From Streptococcus oralis (GTDB lineage: Bacteria > Bacillota > Bacilli > Lactobacillales > Streptococcaceae), in assembly GCF_019334565.1 (NCBI RefSeq), contig NZ_CP079724.1, positions 517,001 to 581,000 of the forward strand: a DNA stretch of 64,000 nt. The letters are read 5' to 3'. Position numbers and translations under genes: made by a program. A model generated the notes under the pieces. The model made no database searches, had not been told where the DNA came from, and was given only the letters and a program-made list of their open reading frames with translations. Positions within the stretch are counted from its first letter, which is position 1. Each line of letters starts with the position of its first letter. Of this stretch, positions 9,219 through 18,869 are shown in pieces.

Positions 9219-9890
9219 ATGAATTTGAAAAAAAATACTGAATTAGTTTTTCAGCAAATAGCTGATGCTAGTCAAGAAGCCAACCGTGCTCTAGATGCTG
9301 TTTCAGTAATCGCAGTGACAAAGTATGTAGATGTACAAACAGCGGAAGCCATGCTTCCGCTTGGTGTCCGTCATATAGGTGAAAATCGAGTCGATAAATT
9401 TTTAGAAAAATATCAGGCCTTGAAAGATTACCCAGTTACTTGGCATTTAATAGGAACACTACAGAGACGGAAAGTGAAAGAAGTAATCCCATATGTGGAT
9501 TACTTTCATGCTTTAGACTCCCTAAAGTTAGCCCAGGAAATTCAAAAGAGAACAGATCATGTTGTCAAGTGTTTCTTGCAGGTCAATATTTCTGGGGAAG
9601 AAAGCAAGCATGGGTTTTCAAAAGAAGAATTGCTAGAACTTTTGCCAGAATTGGCTAAGTTAGATCAGATTGAGTATGTTGGTTTAATGACCATGGCTCC
9701 TTTTGAGGCAGACAGTGATGAATTGAAAGAAATTTTCAAGGATACGCAGGCTCTGCAAGCAGAAATTAGAGAAAAACAAATCCCTAATATGCCGATGACA
9801 GAGCTAAGCATGGGAATGAGTCGTGATTTTAAAGAAGCGATTCAGTTCGGCTCAACCTTTGTTCGAATCGGTACAGCATTTTTTAAATAG
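9219..9890 (+). CDS. ylmE: YggS/YlmE-family PLP-binding protein
   Basis: A 223-residue protein of the pyridoxal-phosphate homeostasis family (fold-type III barrel resembling the N-domain of alanine racemase). The PLP lysine is in VIAVTKYV (about residue 31); GENRVDKFLEK and WHLIGTLQRRK, then ELSMGMSRDFKEAI near the C-terminus, are hallmark motifs. It has no catalytic domain partner. It buffers PLP rather than making it, by analogy to E. coli YggS. It lies 3 nt after ftsZ and belongs to the ylm cluster. Confidence 0.92.
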   Translation: MNLKKNTELVFQQIADASQEANRALDAVSVIAVTKYVDVQTAEAMLPLGVRHIGENRVDKFLEKYQALKDYPVTWHLIGTLQRRKVKEVIPYVDYFHALDSLKLAQEIQKRTDHVVKCFLQVNISGEESKHGFSKEELLELLPELAKLDQIEYVGLMTMAPFEADSDELKEIFKDTQALQAEIREKQIPNMPMTELSMGMSRDFKEAIQFGSTFVRIGTAFFK

Positions 9891-9899
9891 GAGAGAGCT

Positions 9900-10430
9900 A
9901 TGTCTTTAAAAGATAGATTCGATAAATTTATAGATTATTTTACAGAAGACGGAGAAGAAACGACTAACTATCAGACTCAACAAGAGGAAACAGTTAGCCC
10001 AGCCATCTCAACTTCTAAAGAATTACCAGCACCTGCTCAGTCAGGAACAGCAAAAGATGCAAATATTACTCGTCTTCATGCGCGTCAGCAAGAATTGGCG
10101 ATGCAAAGTCACCGTTCAGATGAGAAAGTGACAATTGACGTTCGCTATCCAAGGAAATATGAAGATGCAACTGAAATTGTAGATTTGTTGGCTGGAAATG
10201 AAAGTATTTTGATTGATTTCCAATACATGACAGAAGTACAAGCCCGTCGTTGCCTTGATTACTTGGATGGAGCCCGTCATGTCTTAGCTGGAAATATGAA
10301 AAAAGTTGCGAGTACGATGTATCTATTGACGCCTGTCAACGTTATCGTGAATATTGAAGATATCAAACTTCCAGACGAATCACAAAGCGCTGAGTTTGGT
10401 TTTGATATTAAACGAAATAGAGCAAGATAA
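9900..10430 (+). CDS. sepF: Cell division protein SepF
   Basis: A 176-residue protein that binds the FtsZ tail, bundles FtsZ filaments and the membrane. The N-terminus [13 protein letters not shown] is the amphipathic membrane-binding helix. A disordered linker (about 20-75) leads to the conserved domain from about residue 80, with [22 protein letters not shown] and a GAR motif near residue 124. Start ATG 9900 follows AGGAGAGAGCT. It ends overlapping the ylmG start by one base. Confidence 0.96.
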   Translation: MSLKDRFDKFIDYFTEDGEETTNYQTQQEETVSPAISTSKELPAPAQSGTAKDANITRLHARQQELAMQSHRSDEKVTIDVRYPRKYEDATEIVDLLAGNESILIDFQYMTEVQARRCLDYLDGARHVLAGNMKKVASTMYLLTPVNVIVNIEDIKLPDESQSAEFGFDIKRNRAR

Positions 10431-10690
10431 TGATTTTCTTAATTCGTTTAATCCAAAATGCGGTTAGCATTTATTCCATCATTCTCGTTGCATTTGCTCT
10501 TCTTTCATGGTTTCCAAATGCCTATGAAAGCCAGCTAGGTCGCTTAGTTATCAGACTTGCTCGCCCAGTTATTGAGCCCCTTCGTAAGCTCAATCTACAA
10601 TTTGCTGGTCTTGATTTTACGGTTTGGGCAGCGCTAATTCTGATTCAGTTTGTTGGAAATATCTTAACACGACTAGTACTATTACTATGA
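10430..10690 (+). CDS. ylmG: YggT-family membrane protein YlmG
   Basis: An 86-residue integral membrane protein with two hydrophobic helices (about 1-25 and 62-84) flanking a short loop with SWFPNAYES and RPVIEPLRK, the conserved YggT pattern. YlmG homologues influence division and nucleoid or plastid distribution; the biochemical role is unclear. It is coupled to sepF (TAATG overlap) and to ylmH (ATGA overlap). Confidence 0.9.
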   Translation: MIFLIRLIQNAVSIYSIILVAFALLSWFPNAYESQLGRLVIRLARPVIEPLRKLNLQFAGLDFTVWAALILIQFVGNILTRLVLLL

Positions 10691-11478
10691 CAGTAAATCG
10701 AGCCATTTATCAGCATTTTTCCCAAGATGATATCCCCTTTATTGATAAGGGATTAGAGTGGATCAAGCGGGTAGAAGATACATATGCGCCGGTGCTTACT
10801 CCATTTATCAATCCCCATCAGGAACAGATTTTGAGGGTACTAGCTGGGACATATGGACTGGGTTGCCAAAGTAGTGGTGATGTTCTTCCGACAGAGTCGG
10901 TTCGAGTTCTTCTCTATCCAGATTACTTTGAACCGGAGATATCAGACTTTGAAATGGCCTTGTTGGAAATTTGCTATCCGAGTAAGTTTGAGCAACTGAG
11001 TCATGGAAAAATATTGGGAACAATTATCAACCAACTAGGAATTGACCGTAAATTATTTGGTGATATCTTGGTAGATGAAAAGAGAGCACAGATTTTTGTC
11101 AATCGTGATTTCATTCCTCTTTTTCAGGATGGAATAAGAAAGATTGGCAGACTTCCTGTATCGCTGGAGGAACGTCCTTTTACCGATAGGATTTTGTCTA
11201 AAATTGATTATAGAGAACGAGAAATTTTAGTTTCGAGTTTTCGATTGGATGCCCTCTTATCAAGTGCCTTGAAATTATCTAGAAACCAAGCTAGTCAATT
11301 GATAGAGAAAAAATCTGTCCAGGTGAACTATCATCTGGTTGAAAAAAGTGATTACCAGGTTGCAGTTGGAGATTTGATCAGTGTGAGAAAGTTTGGTCGT
11401 CTAAAAGTTGTCAAAGACAATGGTCAGACCAAAAAGGATAAGAAAAAACTAACAGTCCGGCTACTTTTAAGCAAGTGA
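10687..11478 (+). CDS. ylmH: RNA-binding protein YlmH (S4 domain)
   Basis: A 263-residue protein. The ATG at 10687 overlaps the ylmG stop as ATGA and gives the usual N-terminus (MTVNRAIYQHF); an in-frame upstream alternative would lie within ylmG and is unlikely. The C-terminal S4 RNA-binding domain begins at about residue 180 with SSFRLDALLSSALKLSRNQA and ends KFGRLKVV. YlmH homologues bind peptidyl-tRNA on split large ribosomal subunits and act in ribosome rescue. It sits in the conserved sepF-ylmG-ylmH-divIVA order. Confidence 0.92.
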   Translation: MTVNRAIYQHFSQDDIPFIDKGLEWIKRVEDTYAPVLTPFINPHQEQILRVLAGTYGLGCQSSGDVLPTESVRVLLYPDYFEPEISDFEMALLEICYPSKFEQLSHGKILGTIINQLGIDRKLFGDILVDEKRAQIFVNRDFIPLFQDGIRKIGRLPVSLEERPFTDRILSKIDYREREILVSSFRLDALLSSALKLSRNQASQLIEKKSVQVNYHLVEKSDYQVAVGDLISVRKFGRLKVVKDNGQTKKDKKKLTVRLLLSK

Positions 11479-11486
11479 GAAAAAAT

Positions 11487-11741
11487 ATGTCGATTACACC
11501 ACAAGAAATAAGTGATAAAGCTTTCTCAAGAACATTCAGAGGCTACAATCAGGAAGAAGTTGACCTCTTTCTAGATAAGATTTACTTTGAATTAGAGGAG
11601 ATGATTCGATACAAAGATGAAACTGAACTCTATATCAAAAAACTAGAAGAACGTCTTTCCTATTATACGAATGATATTCCTAAGAGAACAGTAACAAGCG
11701 AGCAAGAACCAGAAGCAATTAATGATTCTATTTTTTATTAA
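11487..11741 (+). CDS. Short DivIVA N-domain protein (paralogue of divIVA)
   Basis: An 84-residue protein starting at ATG 11487 (MSITPQEISDKAF), nine bases after the ylmH stop. Residues 1-60 align without gaps to the N-terminus of the full DivIVA encoded next door: FRGYNQEEVDLFLDKI against FRGFDPEEVDEFLDIV, and KKLEERLSYY against KSLEERLSYF. The long coiled coil of DivIVA is absent; only a short polar tail remains. A GTG at 11475 is possible but would extend into the upstream stop, and divIVA has the same arrangement. It keeps the FRG-type membrane contact segment and the first coiled-coil heptads. It probably arose by tandem duplication and truncation and may form mixed dimers with DivIVA (inference). 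Confidence 0.75.
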   Translation: MSITPQEISDKAFSRTFRGYNQEEVDLFLDKIYFELEEMIRYKDETELYIKKLEERLSYYTNDIPKRTVTSEQEPEAINDSIFY

Positions 11742-11757
11742 GTAAGTGAGGAAAAGT

Positions 11758-12552
11758 ATGCCAATTACATCGTTAGAAATTAAAGATAAAACCTTTGGCA
11801 CAAGATTTAGAGGTTTTGACCCAGAAGAAGTAGACGAGTTTCTTGATATCGTTGTTCGTGACTACGAAGACTTGGTTCGTAGCAATCACGATAAAGAGAC
11901 ACACATCAAGAGTTTGGAAGAACGTTTGTCATACTTCGATGAGATGAAGGATTCCTTGAGTCAGTCAGTTTTGATTGCTCAAGATACAGCTGAGCGTGTC
12001 AAACAAGCTGCTCAAGAACGTTCAAACAATATTATTCAACAAGCTGAACAGGACGCTCAGCGTTTGCTTGAAGAAGCGAAATACAAGGCAAATGAAATTC
12101 TCCGTCAGGCAACAGATAATGCGAAGAGAGTGGCTGTTGAGACAGAAGAGTTGAAGAACAAGAGCCGCGTATTCCATCAACGCCTCAAGTCTACGATTGA
12201 AAGTCAATTGGCTATTGTCGAGTCATCTGATTGGGAAGATATTCTTCGCCCAACAGCTACTTACCTTCAGACAAGTGATGAAGCCTTTAAAGAAGTGGTG
12301 GGTGAAGTTCTGGGTGAATCTGTATCTTTACAACCAGAGGAAGAGCCTATTGATATGACTCGTCAATTCACACCAGAAGAGGTTGCTGAATTGCAAGCTC
12401 GTATCGAGGCTGGCAACAAGGAATTAGCTGAGTTTGAAGCTCAACAAAATCAACAGACAGAAGAAATTGATCAGCATGAAGAGTCAGTTGAAGTAGAAGC
12501 TACTGCGGCAACTGAGGACGATGCAAACAAAGAATCTGTTCTTATCCTATAA
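11758..12552 (+). CDS. divIVA: Cell division/septum placement protein DivIVA
   Basis: A 264-residue coiled-coil protein that recognises curved membrane at the septum and poles. ATG 11758 (MPITSLEIKDKTF) is chosen because AAGTGAGGAAAAGT gives a good ribosome site; a GTG 12 bases upstream is unlikely. The lipid-binding N-domain covers about 1-60 and the coiled coil about 65-170 (repeated QAAQERS, AEQDAQRLLEEAK). The acidic Gln-rich C-terminus (about 195-264) is variable. Streptococcal DivIVA is phosphorylated by StkP; a site cannot be fixed from sequence alone. Confidence 0.95.
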   Translation: MPITSLEIKDKTFGTRFRGFDPEEVDEFLDIVVRDYEDLVRSNHDKETHIKSLEERLSYFDEMKDSLSQSVLIAQDTAERVKQAAQERSNNIIQQAEQDAQRLLEEAKYKANEILRQATDNAKRVAVETEELKNKSRVFHQRLKSTIESQLAIVESSDWEDILRPTATYLQTSDEAFKEVVGEVLGESVSLQPEEEPIDMTRQFTPEEVAELQARIEAGNKELAEFEAQQNQQTEEIDQHEESVEVEATAATEDDANKESVLIL

Positions 12553-12576
12553 AAAATGTGAGAACAAGATCCAACC

Positions 12577-12780
12577 AACTATATTTTCAGCGAGCGGGAG
12601 ATGGTGAGAGTCCTGCAATCCCTAGTGGTTAGATTATCCTCTCAACGAATCTAGTCTGAAAGCAGTAAGACTAGACGTCCCCCACGTTACGGGAAAAGAG
12701 GAAAAGAGACCCTGTCTTTTTTCGAACAAAGGTGGTACCACGATTTTCGTCCTTTTTGCGAATCGTGGTTTTTATTTTGT
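12577..12780 (+). promoter_or_regulatory. T-box leader of ileS
   Basis: The leader has stem I beginning near AGCGAGCGGGAG, the conserved T-box core AAAGGTGGTACCACG at about 12728-12742, and then a terminator formed by CCACGATTTTCG pairing with GCGAATCGTGG plus a T run. The T-box core overlaps the 5' arm of the terminator, as required for the switch. Uncharged tRNA-Ile would stabilise the antiterminator and turn ileS on. The specifier is expected to be an isoleucine codon in stem I; I did not fix its exact position. Confidence 0.9.
12739..12776 (+). terminator. T-box regulated terminator
   Basis: CCACGATT and AATCGTGG frame a GC-containing hairpin followed by TTTTTATTTT. It ends ileS leader transcription when tRNA-Ile is charged. 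Confidence 0.85.
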
Positions 12781-12803
12781 CAGTTTAAATTAAAGGAGTA
12801 ACA

Positions 12804-15596
12804 ATGAAACTTAAAGAAACCCTCAATCTAGGGAAAACAGACTTTCCTATGCGTGCTGGTCTTCCAACCAAAGAACCAGTTTGGCAAAAAGAATGGGAAG
12901 AAGCAAAACTTTACCAACGTCGTCAAGAATTGAACCAAGGAAAACCACATTTCACCTTGCATGATGGACCTCCGTATGCAAACGGAAATATCCACGTTGG
13001 ACATGCCATGAACAAGATTTCTAAAGATATTATTGTTCGTTCGAAATCTATGTCTGGATTTTACGCCCCTTATATTCCAGGTTGGGATACACATGGATTG
13101 CCAATCGAGCAAGTCTTGGCTAAACAAGGTGTTAAACGCAAAGAAATGGACTTGGTTGAGTACTTGAAACTTTGCCGCGAGTACGCTCTTTCTCAAGTAG
13201 ATAAACAACGTGAAGACTTTAAACGATTGGGTGTTTCTGGTGACTGGGAAAATCCTTATGTGACTTTGACTCCGGACTATGAAGCGGCTCAGATCCGTGT
13301 CTTCGGAGAAATGGCTAAGAAAGGCTACATCTACCGTGGTGCCAAGCCAGTTTACTGGTCTTGGTCATCTGAATCAGCTCTTGCTGAAGCGGAAATTGAA
13401 TACCATGACTTGCTTTCAACTTCCCTTTACTATGCTAACCGCGTCAAAGACGGAAAAGGTGTTCTAGATACGGATACTTATATTGTCGTATGGACCACTA
13501 CACCATTTACTATCACAGCATCTCGTGGTTTGACAGTTGGAGCAGATATTGATTATGTATTGGTACAACCAGCTGGTGAATCTCGTAAGTTTGTAGTTGC
13601 TTCAGAATTGTTGAACAGTTTGTCTGAGAAATTTGGCTGGGCTGATGTGCAAGTCTTGGCAACCTACCGTGGTCAAGAATTGAATCACATCGTAACAGTC
13701 CACCCATGGGATACAGCTGTAGATGAGTTGGTGATCCTTGGTGACCACGTTACGACTGACTCTGGTACTGGTATTGTCCATACAGCCCCTGGTTTTGGTG
13801 AGGACGACTACAATGTTGGTGTTGCCAACGGCCTTGAAGTTGCTGTAACAGTTAACGAACGCGGTATTATGATGGAAAATGCTGGTCCTGAATTTGCGGG
13901 TCAGTTCTATGACAAGGTTGTGCCGACTGTTATCGAAAAACTGGGTGATTTACTCCTTGCTCAGGAAGAAATTTCTCACTCATACCCATTTGACTGGCGT
14001 ACCAAGAAACCAATCATCTGGCGAGCTGTTCCACAGTGGTTTGCTTCTGTATCTAAATTCCGCCAAGAAATCTTGGATGAAATTGAAAAAGTGAAGTTCC
14101 ACTCAGAATGGGGGAAAGTTCGTCTTTACAATATGATTCGTGACCGTGGTGACTGGGTTATCTCTCGTCAACGTGCTTGGGGAGTTCCGCTTCCAATCTT
14201 CTACGCAGAAGATGGTACAGCTATCATGACAGCTGAAACGATTGAACATGTAGCTCAACTCTTTGAGGAACACGGTTCTATCATCTGGTGGGAACGTGAT
14301 GCTAAGGACCTCTTGCCAGAAGGATTTACTCATCCAGGTTCACCAAATGGCGAGTTCAAAAAAGAAACAGATATCATGGACGTATGGTTTGACTCAGGTT
14401 CATCATGGAATGGAGTAGTGGTCAACCGTCCAGAACTCAAATACCCAGCAGATCTTTACCTTGAAGGTTCTGACCAATACCGTGGTTGGTTTAACTCATC
14501 ACTTATCACATCTGTTGCCAACCATGGCGTTGCTCCATATAAACAAATCTTGTCACAAGGTTTTGCCCTTGATGGTAAAGGTGAGAAGATGTCTAAATCT
14601 CTTGGGAATACCATTGCTCCAAGTGATGTTGAAAAACAATTTGGTGCGGAAATCTTGCGTCTCTGGGTAACAAGTGTGGACTCAAGCAACGATGTGCGTA
14701 TCTCTATGGATATCTTGAGCCAAGTCTCTGAAACTTACCGTAAGATCCGGAACACACTTCGTTTCTTGATTGCTAACACTTCTGACTTTAACCCAGCTCA
14801 AGACGCAGTGGCTTACGATGAGCTTCGTTCGGTTGATAAGTACATGACCATCCGCTTTAACCAGCTTGTCAAGACCATTCGTGATGCTTATGCCAACTTT
14901 GAATTCTTGACAATTTACAAGGCCTTGGTGAACTTTATCAACGTTGACTTGTCAGCCTTCTACCTTGACTTCGCTAAAGACGTTGTTTACATCGAAGGTG
15001 CCAAATCACTCGAACGCCGTCAAATGCAAACTGTCTTCTATGACATTCTTGTGAAAATCACCAAACTCTTGACACCAATCCTTCCTCACACTGCAGAGGA
15101 AATCTGGTCATATCTTGAGTTTGAAGCTGAAGACTTTGTTCAATTGTCTGAATTACCAGAGGCTCAAACTTTTGCCAACCAAGAAGAAATCTTGGATACA
15201 TGGGCAGCTTTCATGGATTTCCGAGGACAAGCTCAAAAAGCCTTGGAAGAAGCGCGTAATGCAAAAGTTATCGGGAAATCGCTTGAAGCACACTTGACAG
15301 TTTATCCAAATGAAGTGGTGAAAACTCTTCTTGGAGCAGTGGATAGCAATGTAGCTCAACTTTTGATCGTGTCAGAATTGACCATCGCTGAAGGTACAGC
15401 TCCAGAAGGCGCAGTTAGCTTTGAGGATGTTGCCTTTACAGTTGAACGCGCTGCAGGTGAAGTTTGTGACCGTTGCCGTCGTATCGACCCAACAACAGCA
15501 GAACGCAGCTACCATGCAGTCATCTGTGACCACTGTGCAAACATCGTAGAAGAAAACTTTGCGGATGCAGTTGCAGAAGGATTTGAAGCCAAATAA
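12804..15596 (+). CDS. ileS: Isoleucyl-tRNA synthetase
   Basis: A 930-residue class Ia synthetase that charges tRNA-Ile. The HIGH motif is seen as [11 protein letters not shown] (about 61-71) and KMSKS as [10 protein letters not shown] (about 593-602). The editing (CP1) domain includes [13 protein letters not shown] and [15 protein letters not shown]. The C-terminal zinc site has CDRC and CDHC pairs. This is the bacterial short type (IleRS1, usually mupirocin sensitive as a class). ATG 12804 follows AAAGGAG. Controlled by the T-box in front of it. Confidence 0.98.
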   Translation: MKLKETLNLGKTDFPMRAGLPTKEPVWQKEWEEAKLYQRRQELNQGKPHFTLHDGPPYANGNIHVGHAMNKISKDIIVRSKSMSGFYAPYIPGWDTHGLPIEQVLAKQGVKRKEMDLVEYLKLCREYALSQVDKQREDFKRLGVSGDWENPYVTLTPDYEAAQIRVFGEMAKKGYIYRGAKPVYWSWSSESALAEAEIEYHDLLSTSLYYANRVKDGKGVLDTDTYIVVWTTTPFTITASRGLTVGADIDYVLVQPAGESRKFVVASELLNSLSEKFGWADVQVLATYRGQELNHIVTVHPWDTAVDELVILGDHVTTDSGTGIVHTAPGFGEDDYNVGVANGLEVAVTVNERGIMMENAGPEFAGQFYDKVVPTVIEKLGDLLLAQEEISHSYPFDWRTKKPIIWRAVPQWFASVSKFRQEILDEIEKVKFHSEWGKVRLYNMIRDRGDWVISRQRAWGVPLPIFYAEDGTAIMTAETIEHVAQLFEEHGSIIWWERDAKDLLPEGFTHPGSPNGEFKKETDIMDVWFDSGSSWNGVVVNRPELKYPADLYLEGSDQYRGWFNSSLITSVANHGVAPYKQILSQGFALDGKGEKMSKSLGNTIAPSDVEKQFGAEILRLWVTSVDSSNDVRISMDILSQVSETYRKIRNTLRFLIANTSDFNPAQDAVAYDELRSVDKYMTIRFNQLVKTIRDAYANFEFLTIYKALVNFINVDLSAFYLDFAKDVVYIEGAKSLERRQMQTVFYDILVKITKLLTPILPHTAEEIWSYLEFEAEDFVQLSELPEAQTFANQEEILDTWAAFMDFRGQAQKALEEARNAKVIGKSLEAHLTVYPNEVVKTLLGAVDSNVAQLLIVSELTIAEGTAPEGAVSFEDVAFTVERAAGEVCDRCRRIDPTTAERSYHAVICDHCANIVEENFADAVAEGFEAK

Positions 15597-15645
15597 TCAG
15601 ATTAGAAATATGTCTTCTCATAGTTTAAGATGAGAGGAAAGGTAA

Positions 15646-15672
15646 AAGAGAGAAAGTCATTTCTCTCTTTTT
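15646..15672 (+). terminator. Rho-independent terminator after ileS
   Basis: AGAGAGAAA and TTTCTCTCT form a 9-bp stem with a 4-nt loop, followed by a T run. The remaining 150 nt up to the zmp promoter show only AT-rich sequence. Confidence 0.75.
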
Positions 15673-15821
15673 TTGCTGGTAAAAGCTTAGGATAAAGATG
15701 TAGAAATTCAACATTTTTAGGGAGAGTTTTAAGTTGATTTTTTGAGATTTTTTAAAAAGAGGAGTCTTTTTTTGGTACTTTTAAAAAGCATGTGTTGCTT
15801 CTAAAAATCGCGACAAATAAT

Positions 15822-15850
15822 TTGAATAATCAAGTTAAATCAGGTAGAAT
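15822..15850 (+). promoter_or_regulatory. Promoter of the first zmp gene
   Basis: TTGAAT (15822-15827), a 17-bp spacer and TAGAAT (15845-15850) fit a sigma-A promoter about 40 bp before the start codon. Confidence 0.6.
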
Positions 15851-16959
15851 AGAAAGGATTGAATAATATATTGAAGAGGAAATTTTGAGAATGAAACATC
15901 GGTTTTATGGAGAAAAACGACAGCGTTTTTCTTTCAGAAAGTTGTCTGTCGGGCTCGTTTCGGCGACTATTGGAAGCTTCCTTTTGAGTGGGCAAATGGC
16001 TGGGGGCTTGACTTCTGTCAAGGCAGCAGAAATTCAAAGTCAGCAGTCTGCTCAGGTCAAATACCACTACGTAGTGGAGTCTGAATTGACGGATGCAGAG
16101 AAGAGTGCCTTGATAAGGGAGATTCCAAAGTATGTTGAGGATGCTTCAGAGACCTATTACTTAGTTTATCGTCCGACTACTCAAGGGGATTCATCTGGAG
16201 TATTGCCTAAGACAGGTCACTCCGACCTTTGGGAATCAACTTTTACAGCGATGGGTCTTGCATTACTAGTGCTTGTAGTTGTTAGAGGCAGAAATGGGAA
16301 GAGGTATTTATCTTCGATCTTGTTGGTAACTGGAATGGGATCCATACTGCTATCTCCAACAGTCTTAGCAGTGACGAATATCGAACTTGCGGCATATAAT
16401 CAAAGTCTTAACTTGGGTCTTGGAGATGCACTGCCAGCGCCATTGAAAATTGATGGTTACGACTATATCGGTTACTTAAAGAATGAAGAACAAAATGATA
16501 GTCATTTAGCTCATTCTGTTCAGAAGGAAAATCCGACACTTGACTTGGAGAAAGAGAAGGGAAGTGAGCTTAAACCGAGTGAAACAAATCTTGATATGAA
16601 AGAGATTGTTTCAGATAAGGGTGATGCTTTAACTGAGGAAGAAAGAGAAGCTATAGCTGCCAAGGAGATTGAATTCACACGCTCAACTCCTATTTATGAC
16701 TTACCAGAACTAAAAATTAGTGAGCAAAAGTCAGTCCAAGAACTTCCTTATCAGACAAAATACCAATATACCGATGAATTGGCTCAAGGCCAATCAAAAG
16801 TCATACAATCAGGTATTCGAGGTCAACGTACAGTAGTGACTCGTCATTTTCGTAAGGATCAAGAAATCGTAAAAAGCGAAATGATTTCTGATCAAGTGAC
16901 GCTTAAACCTGTTTCTGAAATTATTTTAGTTGGAACAGCTCCAACTAACTCGATACCAA

Positions 16960-17405
16960 AAGAAACTCCAGTTCACGAAGTTCCAGAATTGGCAGAATAT
17001 GGCACAACTCCTGATACAGCGCCAGTTCACGAAGTTCCAGAATTAGCAGAGTATGGCACCAGTCCAGAAACAGCGCCAGTTCACGAAGTTTCAGAATTGG
17101 CAGAGTATGGCACTAGTCCCGAGACATCTCCAGTTCAAGAGATTCCAGAACTAACGGAATATGGGACAAATCCTGATACAGCACCAGTTCACGAAGTTCC
17201 AGAATTGGCAGAGTATGGCACTAGTCCCGAGACATCTCCAGTTCAAGAGATTCCAGAACTAACGGAATATGGGACAAATCCTGATACAGCGCCAGTTCAC
17301 GAAGTTCCAGAATTAGCAGAGTATGGCACCAGTTCTGATACGCCTCCAGTTCAAGAGATTCCAGAACTGACAGAATATGGCACCAGTCCAGAAACAGCGC
17401 CTATT
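16960..17405 (+). repeat. 54-bp tandem repeats in zmp (18-residue units)
   Basis: About eight copies encode units of the type APVHEVPELAEYGTSPET, with an alternate type SPVQEIPELTEYGTNPDT. The two types alternate over part of the array, so the higher-order unit is 36 residues (108 bp). It is a flexible, acidic, proline-containing stalk. Some copies are identical at the DNA level, a sign of recent recombination. Confidence 0.85.
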
Positions 17406-17429
17406 CATGAGAATTCTGAGTTGGAATTG

Positions 17430-18869
17430 ACTACAAATGATGAGGTTAGAATAGAAAAGATTGATTTTTCTATTGACGAGCAATATACAGATGAAATTCC
17501 AGAAGGAAGTCGTCAAATCGCAGCTCCGGGTGTCCAAGGTGAGCGTACCATTAAGACTCGTGTTTACAGTTCCAACGGTCAAGTTGTCGACCGCCAAGAA
17601 CTTTCGAATGAAGAAACCTTGGCTCCGGTAATGCAAATCATCAAAGTCGGAACAGCTAAGCCAAATATGGTACCGAACGAAGCGCCAAAAGCAGACGCTC
17701 TGCCAGAGTATCCGCTGACATATACTGACGAAACCCGCGTAGAGAAAATAGCCTTTAATATCGAAGAGCAATATACGGATGAGCTTGTTCAAGATGCCCG
17801 TCAAATCGCAACTCCGGGTGTCCAAGGTGAACGTACGATTAAGACCCGTGTCTACAGTTCCAACGGTCAAGTTGTCGACCGCCAAGAGTTGTCTAACGAG
17901 GAAACTCTAGCTCCAGTAACGCAAATTGTCAAAGTCGGCACAGCTAAACCAAGCATGGTACCGAACGAAGCGCCAAAAGCAGACGCCCTGCCAGAGTATC
18001 CGTTGACATATACTGACGAAACGCGCGTAGAGAAAATCAACTTTAGCATTCGTGAAGAAGAAACGGATGAATTGGTCCAAGATGCTCGTCAAATCGCAAC
18101 TCCGGGTGTCCAAGGTGAACGTACGATTAAGACCCGTGTCTACAGTTCCAACGGTCAAGTTGTCGACCGCCAAGAGTTGTCTAACGAGGAAACTCTAGCT
18201 CCAGTAACGCAAATTGTCAAAGTCGGCACAGCTAAACCAAACATGGTACCAAGTGATGCACCGAAAGCAGATGCTTTGCCAGAGTATCCGCTGACATATA
18301 CTGACGAAATTCGCGTTGAGAAAATTAACTTCACTATTCGTGAAGAAGAAACCGATGAGCTTGTTCGAGATGCTCGTCAAATCGCGACTCCGGGTGTCCA
18401 AGGTGAACGTACCATCAAGACTCGTGTCTACAGTTCTAACGGTCAAGAGGTTGACCGCCAAGAGTTGTCCAACGAGGAAACACTAGCTCCCGTAACGCAA
18501 GTGGTCAAGGTCGGTACGGCTAAACCAAACATGGTACCAAGCGATGCGCCAAAAGCAGACGCTTTGCCAGAGTATCCACTGACTTACACAGATGAAACCC
18601 TCGTAGAGAAAATAGCCTTTAACATCGAGGAGCAATATACGGATGAGCTTGTTCGAGATGCTCGCCAAATCACAACTCCGGGTGTTCAAGGCGAACGTAC
18701 CATTAAGACTCGTGTTTACAGTTCTAACGGTCAAGTTGTTGACCGCCAAGAATTATCTAATGAAGAAACACTAGCTCCTATAACACAAATCGTCAAAGTC
18801 GGCACGGCTAAGCCAACTATGGTACCAAGTGATGCACCGAAAGCAGACGCTTTAGAGGAGTTCGATTTA
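17430..18869 (+). repeat. Five 288-bp tandem repeats (96-residue G5-type domains) in zmp
   Basis: Each unit holds a segment like RVEKIAFNIEEQYTDEL, GVQGERTIKTRVYSSNGQ and DRQELSNEETLAPV, ending in KVGTAKP and ADALPEYPLTYTDE. The pattern is that of G5-type domains, found in surface adhesins and M26 proteases. Units match over long stretches at the DNA level with a strict 288-bp period. Copy number could change by slipped or unequal recombination. Confidence 0.85.

Noticed and set aside
10624-10686. Longer N-terminus for YlmH
   Set aside because: It would lie inside ylmG in another frame; the ATGA overlap at 10687 gives the normal start.
17313-18749. Periodic minus-strand frames opposite the 288-bp repeats
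   Set aside because: They recur with the repeat period and are shadows of the zmp frame.
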